Source of the DNA: Pokkaliibacter sp. MBI-7 | Lineage (GTDB): Bacteria; Pseudomonadota; Gammaproteobacteria; Pseudomonadales; Balneatricaceae | Length of the DNA: 64,000 nt | Assembly (NCBI RefSeq): GCF_029846635.1 | Contig: NZ_JARVTG010000002.1 | Span: 1,405,501 to 1,469,500 of the forward strand | Direction: 5' to 3' | Part shown: positions 43,812 through 51,992 of the stretch, piece after piece | How the letters are laid out: each line of letters opens with the position of its first letter | Position numbering within the stretch: position 1 is the stretch's first letter | Position numbers and translations under genes: made by a program | The notes under the pieces: model-generated | Told to the model about the DNA's origin: nothing | Seen by the model: only the letters and a program-made list of their open reading frames with translations | Databases searched by the model: none

Positions 43812-44684
43812 ATGAAAGGAATACCTCGTTCATTCGCGATCATTGGCTTTTCCCTGATAGCCACACTGGGTCTGACGGCCTGTCAGCAAGGCCAGGACGC
43901 TGCAAGCAGTGCTCCCGCCGGGCAAGTGGCTGCAGGCTTTGCCAAAATGGCTCCCGCCCCACAGCGAATGATGCTTGCTCAGGAGGCCGCGCAGGACGCA
44001 GCGCCGGGAGAACAGCAGCAATTCATTGAAGAACACCGCTATCTGCGCTTCCAGCTACCGGAAGCAGACCTTCAGTCCACCTGGCAGAAGCATGCAGATC
44101 TCTGCCAGAAGTTTGACTGCGAAGTCATCAACGCCAACATCCAGACCACTCAGCAATACCAGCAGGCCCGGGCCACTCTCAGTGTGCGTGTTGCCCGTCC
44201 GCAGATGGCTGACTTCCTCAAGGCACTCGGTGATGCCGGACTGGTGGAGTCCAGCATCGACCGTCAGGATCGCACCGATGAAGTGATTGACGTGGAAGCA
44301 CGCCTGAAAAATCTGGAAGAGGTGCGAGATCGTCTGCGTGGCCTGCTCAACACCCAGTCAGCGTCCCTCGGAGACGTTGTGCAACTGGAACGTGAGCTGG
44401 GACGTGTACAGGGTGATCTGGATGCCGCCAAAGGCAAACGTGCCTATCTTTCCAATCTCACGGAAAAAGTACGTATTGATCTGAACTATGAAGTGCAGCC
44501 AACCTTCAGCGACAGTAGCATCATCCAGCCGCTTATTGATGCGCTGTACAACAGTGGCGCCGTATTCTTCCGCAGTGTGGCCGAGGTACTGACCTTTGCT
44601 GTCGCCCTGCTGCCCTGGCTGATACTACTGATCCCAACCGCATGGATTCTGGTGGCTCTGGTACGCCGTAAACAAAGGAAATAA
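43812..44684 (+). CDS. DUF4349 lipoprotein with C-terminal membrane helix
   Basis: A 290-residue DUF4349 protein. The N-terminus has a lipoprotein signal with lipobox LTAC (Cys24), followed by an Ala/Gln-rich linker. The central domain (about 75-240) includes the family block DRTDEVIDVEARLKNLEEVR and a coiled-coil stretch (LERELGRVQGDLDAAKGKRA). A hydrophobic helix at about 260-282 ends in VRRKQRK, so the chain would be tied to the inner membrane at both ends. The ATG at 43812 follows AGGAG. Function unknown. Confidence 0.82.
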   Translation: MKGIPRSFAIIGFSLIATLGLTACQQGQDAASSAPAGQVAAGFAKMAPAPQRMMLAQEAAQDAAPGEQQQFIEEHRYLRFQLPEADLQSTWQKHADLCQKFDCEVINANIQTTQQYQQARATLSVRVARPQMADFLKALGDAGLVESSIDRQDRTDEVIDVEARLKNLEEVRDRLRGLLNTQSASLGDVVQLERELGRVQGDLDAAKGKRAYLSNLTEKVRIDLNYEVQPTFSDSSIIQPLIDALYNSGAVFFRSVAEVLTFAVALLPWLILLIPTAWILVALVRRKQRK

Positions 44685-45078
44685 CCTCCGTGAACGGGCG
44701 CGCCTCCCAGCCGTTGTGGGAACGCGCCCCATCACCTTGTCCCGCCTCCCAAAAACATCTGCTCAGCCGCTATCGATCAGACATCACTTGGCAGCCACTC
44801 TTTTTGCTTCACTTTGTTTCTGCTCTGCTGGACCCGTCCTTTAGACAATCGCGCCAGAAATGCCGCTCTTCGCCCTTTCTGCCACATATTCCCCTGGCAT
44901 AGCGCCTCGATCAGCCGCCAGAGTGCACAGTGTGCATAACTTTCAAGAAGGCAGGCCTTTGATTTTTTCAGAGTCATCTATACTGAAAAAGTGCAAGACA
45001 CAGTTCACTGCATCTGCATGGAATCAGTGTGTGGGTTGACAATAAAAAGGCTTCTTCAAAAGAAGCGAGGGGGAATCC
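44685..45078. other. Intergenic region with stem-loops and a possible promoter
   Basis: No gene seen in ~390 nt. A stem-loop GGGCGCG/CGCGCCC with inner TCCCA/TGGGA (44696-44729) probably ends the DUF4349 transcript. A TATACT -10 box at 44979-44984 may serve the next gene. GCTTCTT/AAGAAGC (45050-45066) forms a hairpin just ahead of the GAGGGGG ribosome site. Confidence 0.5.
44696..44729 (+). terminator. Stem-loop after the DUF4349 gene
   Basis: GGGCGCG pairs with CGCGCCC, extended by TCCCA/TGGGA inside. It begins 11 nt after the stop; there is no T tract. Confidence 0.45.
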
Positions 45079-45690
45079 ATGATTAATCACATTTGGGGTC
45101 TGCTGCACCATCCCGATCGTGAATGGCGGTCCATCAACAGTGAAGGCGAGACGATCAGTCACCTTTACACCCATCATGTGCTGTGGCTGGCAGCGATACC
45201 TGTCATCAGTGCTTACATTGGAACAACGCAGGTCGGCTGGACGTTGGGAGGCGAAAAGGCCGTTCAGGTGTCGATGCTCGATGGCCTCTGGCTCGGCATC
45301 ATGTTCTACGTACTTATTATCGGTGCCGTCGGTTTTGTTGGCGGTGTGATCCACTGGATGGCGCGTCACCTGCCTGAGCGCCCAGACCTTCAGCAATGTG
45401 TCGTCTTCGCTGGCTACATCGCCACACCGATGTTCCTCAGTGGTTTGTTTGCGCTCTACCCGATTGCGTGGCTGTGCTTCCTGGCAGTCGTCAGCGGGGT
45501 TTGCTACACCGGCTACCTGCTTTATATCGGCACACCGAGCTTCCTTGGCATAAGCCGTAAACAGGGCTTCATCCTCTCCAGCACCACCCTTGGCATCGGC
45601 GTTCTGGTGCTCGAGGCGCTGCTGGCAGTGGTCGTATTGCTGTGGAGCATGGGCTCTGATTACAGTCTGGTATGGATGTATATGAAATAA
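45079..45690 (+). CDS. Yip1 family inner-membrane protein
   Basis: A 203-residue protein with about five hydrophobic helices after a short N-terminal cytoplasmic segment that opens NHIWGLLHHPDREW, a hallmark of bacterial Yip1-type proteins (E. coli YohC relatives). The role of bacterial members is unclear. The ATG at 45079 follows GAGGGGG. It converges on the YccS-like gene with a stem-loop between them. Confidence 0.8.
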   Translation: MINHIWGLLHHPDREWRSINSEGETISHLYTHHVLWLAAIPVISAYIGTTQVGWTLGGEKAVQVSMLDGLWLGIMFYVLIIGAVGFVGGVIHWMARHLPERPDLQQCVVFAGYIATPMFLSGLFALYPIAWLCFLAVVSGVCYTGYLLYIGTPSFLGISRKQGFILSSTTLGIGVLVLEALLAVVVLLWSMGSDYSLVWMYMK

Positions 45691-45728
45691 ACTCACCACC
45701 TCCGGTGTAAGCCATTATTCTGTCCCTG

Positions 45729-45753
45729 ATGACCCGGCCTGCTGCCGGGTCAT
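45729..45753. terminator. Terminator between Yip1 and YccS genes
   Basis: ATGACCCGGC and GCCGGGTCAT form a perfect 10-bp stem with a 5-nt loop; TCTATTT follows on the plus strand, so it favours the Yip1 gene. Confidence 0.75.
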
Positions 45754-45754
45754 T

Positions 45755-47950
45755 CTATTTCTGCTCAGTCAAAGCAGGGGCTGCACTGGCTACCCGCTGC
45801 TGCATGTCCTGCAAACGCTCCCGTAAAGGTACCAGCTGCTGGCTAATGAGCAGCAACTGCGTCTGCACCAGACGATGTTGATCATCAAGGCCGTCAGCCA
45901 GCTGCTCCAATGCCAGTAAAGTCGCTTGCTCATCGGGCTGTGCAGGAGTGACGGGCCGTCGCTCTGCCAGATCCTCCGCCATGCGTTGCAACTGGCTGAC
46001 GATCACCTCCGCCGCCTGATCCAGCACTTCATCACCGGCCACATCCAGCAGCTCATGGCGGTGAGCACCCAGGGCTGACAGATAACTCAGCAGAGTATGA
46101 CTGACGACCAGCACAGGGAAACAAGCCTCCGCATCCTTACGAAAATGCCCTGGCTCCAGACGCATATTCGACAGCGCTGTCGATAACGCTGCATCAGCGT
46201 TGTGGGCATCGCGCCGCGCGACGCGATAATCCAGATCGTCTTTCTTGCCGGTCGCATACTGCTGCATCAGCTGGCGCAGAAAACGCCCATTACAGTCGAG
46301 CACATTGGCTACAACACGATGTAACTGGCGCCCCTGCCAGTCTGGCAGAATGGTGAAGACTGCCAGCCCGGCAATCAGGGTGCCTAACACCGTATCTAGC
46401 AGACGGGGCCAGATCAGCCCGTAGCCATTGCCCACCTGATTGAAGCAGCACACTACCATCAGGGTGATAAATCCCGTCGCCAGCGCATACTGGCTCTTGC
46501 GGGTAACAAAGAAGGAAACGCCTGCCACTACTGCAATCAGGCTTTGAATGAGCGGGCTGGGAAACAGCGTAATCAGCGCCCAGCCAGCGATCAGTCCAAC
46601 GACCGTTCCCCCTACCCTTTGCCCCAGACGGATGCGCGTTGCGCCATAGTTGGGCTGGCAGACGAATACCGTGGTCAACAGAATCCAGTAACCCTGTGAC
46701 GGGTGAATGGCATGCAGTACGCCATAGCCAATACACAGCGCAATCGACAGGCGCAAAGCATGCCGGAACAGCAGTGAGGTAACGGACAGATGCTGGCGCA
46801 AGCGTTGCCATGCCTGTTTAAGCGTGCGGGGATTGTGGTCGAACAGCACACTGTCCTGATCGCTGGCCAGCGCATCGGGATTATTAGCTGTAGCCAGACG
46901 CTGCTCCAGACTGGCCAGATTGTCCGCCAGCGCATTCAGCGAGCGCAGCAAGCTACGCCACTCAGACCGTTGCTGTTCCTGCAGATAGGTGAGCGAGGCT
47001 TGCAGGTCGGCGTGAGCCTGTCGCGTATCGCCATAGTCAAACGGCTTTCGCAGGCGAATGGCAAAGGCCAGTCGCTTACAAGCTCTGCCCTGCTGATCCA
47101 GCAAGCGCTGACAGCGGAACAACACGTCACTGTGAAAGAATGTCTTGCTCAGCTGGTGATAGGGGTAATGAGACGAACTGGCACGCTCGTGGATATCCTG
47201 CGCAATGAAATAGAGACGCAGATAGCGATTGACCTTCTGCCCGCCACTGCCATCCATCCGACTGAGGATGGTTTCCTTGACCAGGTTGAGGGCGGCCACC
47301 ACCCGACCATTCTGTCTGGCTAATGCCAGACGACGCTCCTCGATGTCCAGTTCTTTCACTGGCTCCAGTAGCGTCGCCTTGATCTTCAGATAACTGCTCA
47401 GCTCAACAAAGAGTGTTGCCAGCCCCTGCTGCACCGGCTGGTGCGCAAACAAGGCATGCCAGATCACCGACAACAGGCTGTACCAGCTGGCACCGAGCGT
47501 CAGCAGCAAGGGTTCGTGCCAGAATGTGGTCGCCATTTTGCCCTGATCAACACCGATCATGGTGTACACCGACAAGATCAGTGTCGCCTGCCCCAGGGTT
47601 GCATAGCGATCACCCAGTGCACCAAACAGCGTCAGGACAAAGGTGGAGAGCGCCAGACCCGCCACAAACAGCAGCGGATAAGGCATCAGCAGCTTGACTG
47701 CGAAAGCCGCAACAGCAAAACAAACCAGAGTCACCCCGCTGGCGCGTAAACGGCCGAGCCAGCTGTCATCGGTTTCCGCCAGTGCGCTGGCAATAACACC
47801 GAGAAATAGCGGAATAACCAGCGCGATCTGATCTGTCAGCCAGCAGCCCGCCATGACGCCGCTGAGAGCAATAAAGACACGCAAGCTGTAGGTGAACTTT
47901 TCCAGCGCCCACAGGCGCCGCAGAGATTCGGCAAAGGCAGGTAATGACAT
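45755..47950 (-). CDS. YccS/FUSC family membrane protein
   Basis: A 731-residue protein in the YccS branch of the FUSC (fusaric-acid resistance-like) superfamily. Two TM blocks flank soluble regions: about six helices at residues 20-160, a long helical cytoplasmic domain, then a second block at ~400-530 including the family stretch HPSQGYWILLTTVFVCQPNYG and RIRLGQRVGGTVVG. A helical C-terminal domain follows. E. coli YccS function is not settled; related proteins export aromatic acids. The start is ATG 47950 with a weak GAG upstream. Confidence 0.88.
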   Translation of the reverse strand: MSLPAFAESLRRLWALEKFTYSLRVFIALSGVMAGCWLTDQIALVIPLFLGVIASALAETDDSWLGRLRASGVTLVCFAVAAFAVKLLMPYPLLFVAGLALSTFVLTLFGALGDRYATLGQATLILSVYTMIGVDQGKMATTFWHEPLLLTLGASWYSLLSVIWHALFAHQPVQQGLATLFVELSSYLKIKATLLEPVKELDIEERRLALARQNGRVVAALNLVKETILSRMDGSGGQKVNRYLRLYFIAQDIHERASSSHYPYHQLSKTFFHSDVLFRCQRLLDQQGRACKRLAFAIRLRKPFDYGDTRQAHADLQASLTYLQEQQRSEWRSLLRSLNALADNLASLEQRLATANNPDALASDQDSVLFDHNPRTLKQAWQRLRQHLSVTSLLFRHALRLSIALCIGYGVLHAIHPSQGYWILLTTVFVCQPNYGATRIRLGQRVGGTVVGLIAGWALITLFPSPLIQSLIAVVAGVSFFVTRKSQYALATGFITLMVVCCFNQVGNGYGLIWPRLLDTVLGTLIAGLAVFTILPDWQGRQLHRVVANVLDCNGRFLRQLMQQYATGKKDDLDYRVARRDAHNADAALSTALSNMRLEPGHFRKDAEACFPVLVVSHTLLSYLSALGAHRHELLDVAGDEVLDQAAEVIVSQLQRMAEDLAERRPVTPAQPDEQATLLALEQLADGLDDQHRLVQTQLLLISQQLVPLRERLQDMQQRVASAAPALTEQK

Positions 47951-48049
47951 CAGACTCTACAAAACCAGGAAACAAACGACTCCAAGCCTAGCGAATGCCG
48001 TGCCAGACTGTCCACGTCTTCACACCACTACGCTGACGGAATGAGGTAA

Positions 48050-49348
48050 TCAGTATTGCCTGCCGAGAAAGTGGCCCCGCACGATCGTGCCAAAGACCCC
48101 CTCAAAACCACAGGAAATCAGTAAAAAACCGAGAAAAACCCAGAGAGCACGCACGTCGGTCTGACAGGTGTGAATGAGCAGCACAACCAGCGCCAGAGCA
48201 CACAACACGGTACCTGCTCCATAAAGCCAGATGCTGCCCCCGATGCGCTGACGCAATCTGCATGCACTGGCATTCACTAGTGTAAAGATCAACAGAAAAC
48301 TGGCACTGCCGATAATGGCGATTTCATTGAGGCTGATCGTATTAGCAATCAGCAGACTGATAATGGCGGTCATCAGCACACCGACCACAGGTTTATTCCA
48401 GACCTCGTGATCAAACTGCTCAGGCAGCTGTCCGTCTCTGGCCAGAGTGTAGCCAAGACGCGCATTGCCATAGATGGTAGCGTTGATAGCAGAGAAGGTA
48501 GCCAGCAAAGCCGCTGCTGCTACGATCACAAAGCCACTTTGGCCCAGAGCAGGCCTGGCAGCCACGGCCAGTGCATAATCCCTGGCAGTCACCAGCTGCG
48601 CCTCACTTACCGTGCTGACCGTCAGCACCGCAATCACCACATACAGCACCATGACCAGCACAACCGACAAGATAAAAGCCAGCGGCAGGTTGCGTCGCGG
48701 GTTCTCGATATCCTCTGCGGCGTTGGCAATGAGCTCAAATCCTTCGTATGCCACGAAGATAATCATGCCCGCCGCCACAATAGAAAGCGGATCCCCCCAC
48801 TGGGCCGGACTGACATGCTGAATATCCATATAAGGCAGGCTGGAATAAATGATGAACACCAAGAGTGCCAGTTTCAGCACCACAATCAGGGTCTCCGAAC
48901 GGCTGACAAAACTGGCGCTGATCAGATTGATGGCGGCTGGCAGAATAATCGCCACACTGATCAGGGCATGCTGCTGTAGGGGTGAAACGCCATCTGCGAA
49001 AAAAGTCGCCGCATAGGAGGCGAATGCACTGGCGTAGAGAGCAATGGTGACCAGATAGCTGAGCCACAGCATGACGTTCACACTGCCCGAGGCCAGATTG
49101 TTACCGAAAGCATTATCAATGAAGACCACCGTACCGCCCCGATTGGGATAGGCCACAGCAAGACGGGCATAACTCACAGCGGTTAACAGCGCAACTACAC
49201 CAGCCAGTGCAAAAGCCACAGGAGTAGCGCCGTGGGCGGTCGACACCGCCTCGCCCAGTACAGCAAAAATACCACCCCCGACCATTCCCCCGATGCCGAT
49301 GGCGATTGCCCCCATCAGCCCCATACGCTCTGCCGTGCTTTGCCTCAT
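48050..49348 (-). CDS. APC family amino-acid permease
   Basis: A 432-residue transporter with about 12 TM helices. The first helix carries the unwound substrate motif GIGGMVGGGIFAVLG, and the later block FVAYEGFELIANAAEDIENP is typical of the amino acid-polyamine-organocation superfamily. The substrate is not predictable. It lies between the YccS gene and a VOC-family gene on the same strand, with gaps large enough for separate promoters. Confidence 0.88.
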   Translation of the reverse strand: MRQSTAERMGLMGAIAIGIGGMVGGGIFAVLGEAVSTAHGATPVAFALAGVVALLTAVSYARLAVAYPNRGGTVVFIDNAFGNNLASGSVNVMLWLSYLVTIALYASAFASYAATFFADGVSPLQQHALISVAIILPAAINLISASFVSRSETLIVVLKLALLVFIIYSSLPYMDIQHVSPAQWGDPLSIVAAGMIIFVAYEGFELIANAAEDIENPRRNLPLAFILSVVLVMVLYVVIAVLTVSTVSEAQLVTARDYALAVAARPALGQSGFVIVAAAALLATFSAINATIYGNARLGYTLARDGQLPEQFDHEVWNKPVVGVLMTAIISLLIANTISLNEIAIIGSASFLLIFTLVNASACRLRQRIGGSIWLYGAGTVLCALALVVLLIHTCQTDVRALWVFLGFLLISCGFEGVFGTIVRGHFLGRQY

Positions 49349-49399
49349 ATATCGTCCCGAAAGCCGGAAATAGTGGTGCCTTAGAACGTTTTCACGTGC

Positions 49400-49771
49400 T
49401 TAGCAAACTTCGTCGTCTCTGGTAAAAACCAGTCGGTTTCCAAAGGGATCGATTATCGCCATATCACTGGTTCCCCATGGCATCTTCTTGATCCCCGGAT
49501 GCGCGTAGGCATAGTTCCTGGTGTTCAGTTGCTCGCAATACTGATGCAGATGGTCACAGGGGATACGAATGGCACTGCCAGGACAGCAATCACCATGGTG
49601 CTCAGTCAGATGCAGTACACACTGGTCGAGGGAAATTTGCAGGTAGAGAGGAAAGTCGCGATCAAAGCGATGCTCCCAGTCGAGATGAAAGCCGAGGAAG
49701 TCCAGATAGAACTCCCGGGCTCTGGCTTCATCAAAGATTCTCAGGATCGGAATAGCACCGGATAACGACAT
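49400..49771 (-). CDS. Glyoxalase/bleomycin-resistance (VOC) superfamily protein
   Basis: A 123-residue VOC-fold protein. The opening AIPILRIFDEARAREFYLDF followed by LGFHLDWEHRF and the end MAIIDPFGNRLVF resemble bleomycin-binding resistance proteins and related glyoxalase-fold members. It would be a dimer with a shared pocket; the ligand is unknown. The ATG at 49771 follows GGAGG at 5 nt; the 51-codon extension to 49924 lacks support. Confidence 0.82.
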   Translation of the reverse strand: MSLSGAIPILRIFDEARAREFYLDFLGFHLDWEHRFDRDFPLYLQISLDQCVLHLTEHHGDCCPGSAIRIPCDHLHQYCEQLNTRNYAYAHPGIKKMPWGTSDMAIIDPFGNRLVFTRDDEVC

Positions 49772-49932
49772 GGGAACCTCCAGTTGTTGCCGCACAGGAA
49801 GCCCCAAGAATAGCGTGCCCACTGAGTTCAAGCGACACAGTGGGCAAACTTCCTCACTTTTTAAACGTTCTCGCTGCTTACCACGTTCTTGAGTCTGCGG
49901 ATATATTTCTAACCGCAGGTGCACCCTTTATC

Positions 49933-50403
49933 TCAATGCGGCTTTAACACGTTTTTCAGATGATGCATCCGCGCATGCGCCTGCTGGATGTGGGTTAACT
50001 GGTCATTTAACTGCATGCTCAACGCCGGGTTGCTCACGGCATTGATCGCCTCCTGCATCTCGATCAGCGTACGATCCTCAGATGCCAGGAGCTGTTCAAC
50101 CAGCACATAATCTTCCTTGTCGTCTGCAGCCAGTGCTGTTTTAACTTCCGTGTACAGTTCGCGCAGGTATCCCTCGACGGTTTGCTCACGCGAGAGCGGT
50201 TTAGCCTTGCGCATCTCATACTCCGGTCGAAGCGCATTGATGACTGAAAGGCGGGCTTTCAGCTGTTCGTCAAACACCTGACGCAGCGCCGGGTTATGCG
50301 CCTGCTGCGCCGCATGCTGATAGAACTGTTTACCGTCTTCGCACACGTTGACGATATGTGACAGGACATCAGCATCATACTCATTGATTATTTGGTTACG
50401 CAT
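49933..50403 (-). CDS. PA2169-type four-helix bundle protein (DUF2383)
   Basis: A 156-residue all-helical protein of the ferritin-like DUF2383/PA2169 group: EDGKQFYQHAAQQAHNPALR, then AALAADDKEDYVLVEQLLASED with conserved Glu/His spacing. Members are usually stress-associated, and metal binding is suggested but unproven. The ATG at 50403 follows GGGAGAA. A 20-nt tandem repeat lies about 93 nt upstream in its promoter region. Confidence 0.78.
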   Translation of the reverse strand: MRNQIINEYDADVLSHIVNVCEDGKQFYQHAAQQAHNPALRQVFDEQLKARLSVINALRPEYEMRKAKPLSREQTVEGYLRELYTEVKTALAADDKEDYVLVEQLLASEDRTLIEMQEAINAVSNPALSMQLNDQLTHIQQAHARMHHLKNVLKPH

Positions 50404-50495
50404 ACAATTCTCCCTGAATCAGCGCTTCAGTCGGCGCCACTTCCCTGTTGCATCCCTGTTAATCCCTTGGATGAAGGCCTGACCTGAAGCCGTCT

Positions 50496-50534
50496 TACAC
50501 TCGCAAAACAACAACTACACTCGCAAAACAACAA
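50496..50534. repeat. Two tandem 20-nt repeats upstream of the PA2169-type gene
   Basis: TACACTCGCAAAACAACAA occurs at 50496-50514 and again at 50516-50534, in direct tandem with a single C between. It sits between the PA2169-type gene start and the DUF1328 stop. Confidence 0.9.
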
Positions 50535-50616
50535 TGCATTATTGCTGCTGTCGCCTCTAAATCCTTGAATCAGCTATCAAAAAACCTGATTGACGACCAG
50601 TAAACTTACTTATCGA

Positions 50617-50784
50617 TCAGACTTTTGGGGGTCTTCTGCCAGTAATAAGGAAGATGACAAACATCACCAGAAAGACCAGAAACAGAATTTTCGCAATTCC
50701 GGTCGATGCCGCAGCAATTCCGGTAAAGCCCAGCAAGCCCGCCACAATAGCGAGAATAAAAAATACAGCAGCCCATGAAAGCAT
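50617..50784 (-). CDS. DUF1328 (YtjA-like) small membrane protein
   Basis: A 55-residue protein with two TM helices: MLSWAAVFFILAIVAGLLG and, after a short GIAAASTGIAK turn, ILFLVFLVMFVIFLITG ending RRPPKV. This is the DUF1328 pattern; such small proteins are often stress-induced under general stress control. The ATG at 50784 follows AAGGAG. Codon 56 is TGA at 50617-50619. It is followed on the same strand by the PA2169-type gene, a common pairing of small stress genes. Confidence 0.9.
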   Translation of the reverse strand: MLSWAAVFFILAIVAGLLGFTGIAAASTGIAKILFLVFLVMFVIFLITGRRPPKV

Positions 50785-51430
50785 GACATTCTCCTTGGCA
50801 ATTCATAAGAAATAATTCGCTATTATCTGACAAATAGAAAATCAATTTCAGAATTAGCAGTTTCCTTTATTAGTTCTTTACGTGATGATCATCCATGACC
50901 TCTGACTCTTCTCTGTTCTGATTAGCCATTCTCAAAACATCAATAGCCAATCTCTCAATCACGTAATTCTTATCTTGCGTCGAAAGCTGTAAGCCAGCTC
51001 TCGCAAAAATACAAATCAAGATGCATGCCAAACTATAAATGATTGATTTATATTAATTAAATATTTTTCATAAAAATTGAGAGATCAATATTACAAGGAA
51101 TAACTGGCAATAATTACATAGTCAGAACCTGAATGTTTTCAATTAATTATATTCAATCTCTACACATCACAATTCGCATCTTAAAAACAGCCAGATAACC
51201 GTTTGCAACTCAGCACGCCACAACTGCTCATCATCATGGCATTACCCTGACACTAACTGGACTCATCCTCGTCAGGTATTAGCCCACTCCGCTTTATTGA
51301 GCTACACCTTAAATGGCAACCTGTGCCTATGCTGACAATGAGCACCAGCATGATCCCTACAGGTGTCTTTTGCTCTTTGAATAACGGCGATTTGATATCT
51401 GGTGTAATTCTGATCCTCAGGAGACTGAGA
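50785..51430. other. AT-rich non-coding region
   Basis: About 645 nt with no supported gene, very AT-rich between 51000 and 51180. It must hold the DUF1328 promoter and that of the gene at 51431. I see no clear operator; an open frame from 51323 into the next gene has no ribosome site. Confidence 0.4.
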
Positions 51431-51805
51431 ATGGACAGAAAGTTTGTTATGGCAGGCTTGGGCTACGCGTTAGTCGGTTTGGCTCTGGGCATCTATATGG
51501 CTGCGTCTAAAAACCACAGCCAGCTGGTGACACATGCCCATATCATGCTGCTTGGCTTTGTCGTGTCGTTTATCTACGGCGTCTGTCACAGACTCTGGTT
51601 GCAGAATGTTCCTGTTCGCATGGCCAACCTGCAGTTCTATATTCATCAGCTGGGCACGCTGGTGCTCCTGATCGGTCTGTTCTGTCTTTTTGCTGGCCTT
51701 GTCCCGGAACCCATTCTGGGGCCCGTGTTAGGGATCGCTTCTGTCATTGTCTTTAGTGGGCTGGTGCTGATGAAAGTGATGTTCATCAAGTACGCCAGAA
51801 CCTGA
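51431..51805 (+). CDS. Small four-helix membrane protein with HAH motif
   Basis: A 124-residue protein predicted to have four TM helices (about 5-25, 35-58, 68-90, 98-120). Helix 2 opens with VTHAHIMLLGFV. The order, a short first helix then HAHIxLLGF, resembles the first helices of NnrS and of cbb3 oxidase subunit CcoN, where such histidines bind heme, so a heme- or copper-linked role is possible but unproven. The ATG at 51431 follows AGGAG; the frame from 51323 is an extension without support. The next gene on this strand begins ~190 nt downstream. Confidence 0.7.
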   Translation: MDRKFVMAGLGYALVGLALGIYMAASKNHSQLVTHAHIMLLGFVVSFIYGVCHRLWLQNVPVRMANLQFYIHQLGTLVLLIGLFCLFAGLVPEPILGPVLGIASVIVFSGLVLMKVMFIKYART

Positions 51806-51992
51806 CCTGCCCGTACCTTTTGGCTCTGTGTTGCCTGGTTTTTGAAACCAGGCTCAACGCAGCAGACTTCTGTTCCCGGTTTCCACCTTGAATACCCCTG
51901 TTCAAGTTATTCCCAGTGTCTTTCACCTCCGCTCAGAAATCAGTAGAATCCCCCAACTTGTCCTACAAGCTGACAACTTGTTGAGGTGCCTG

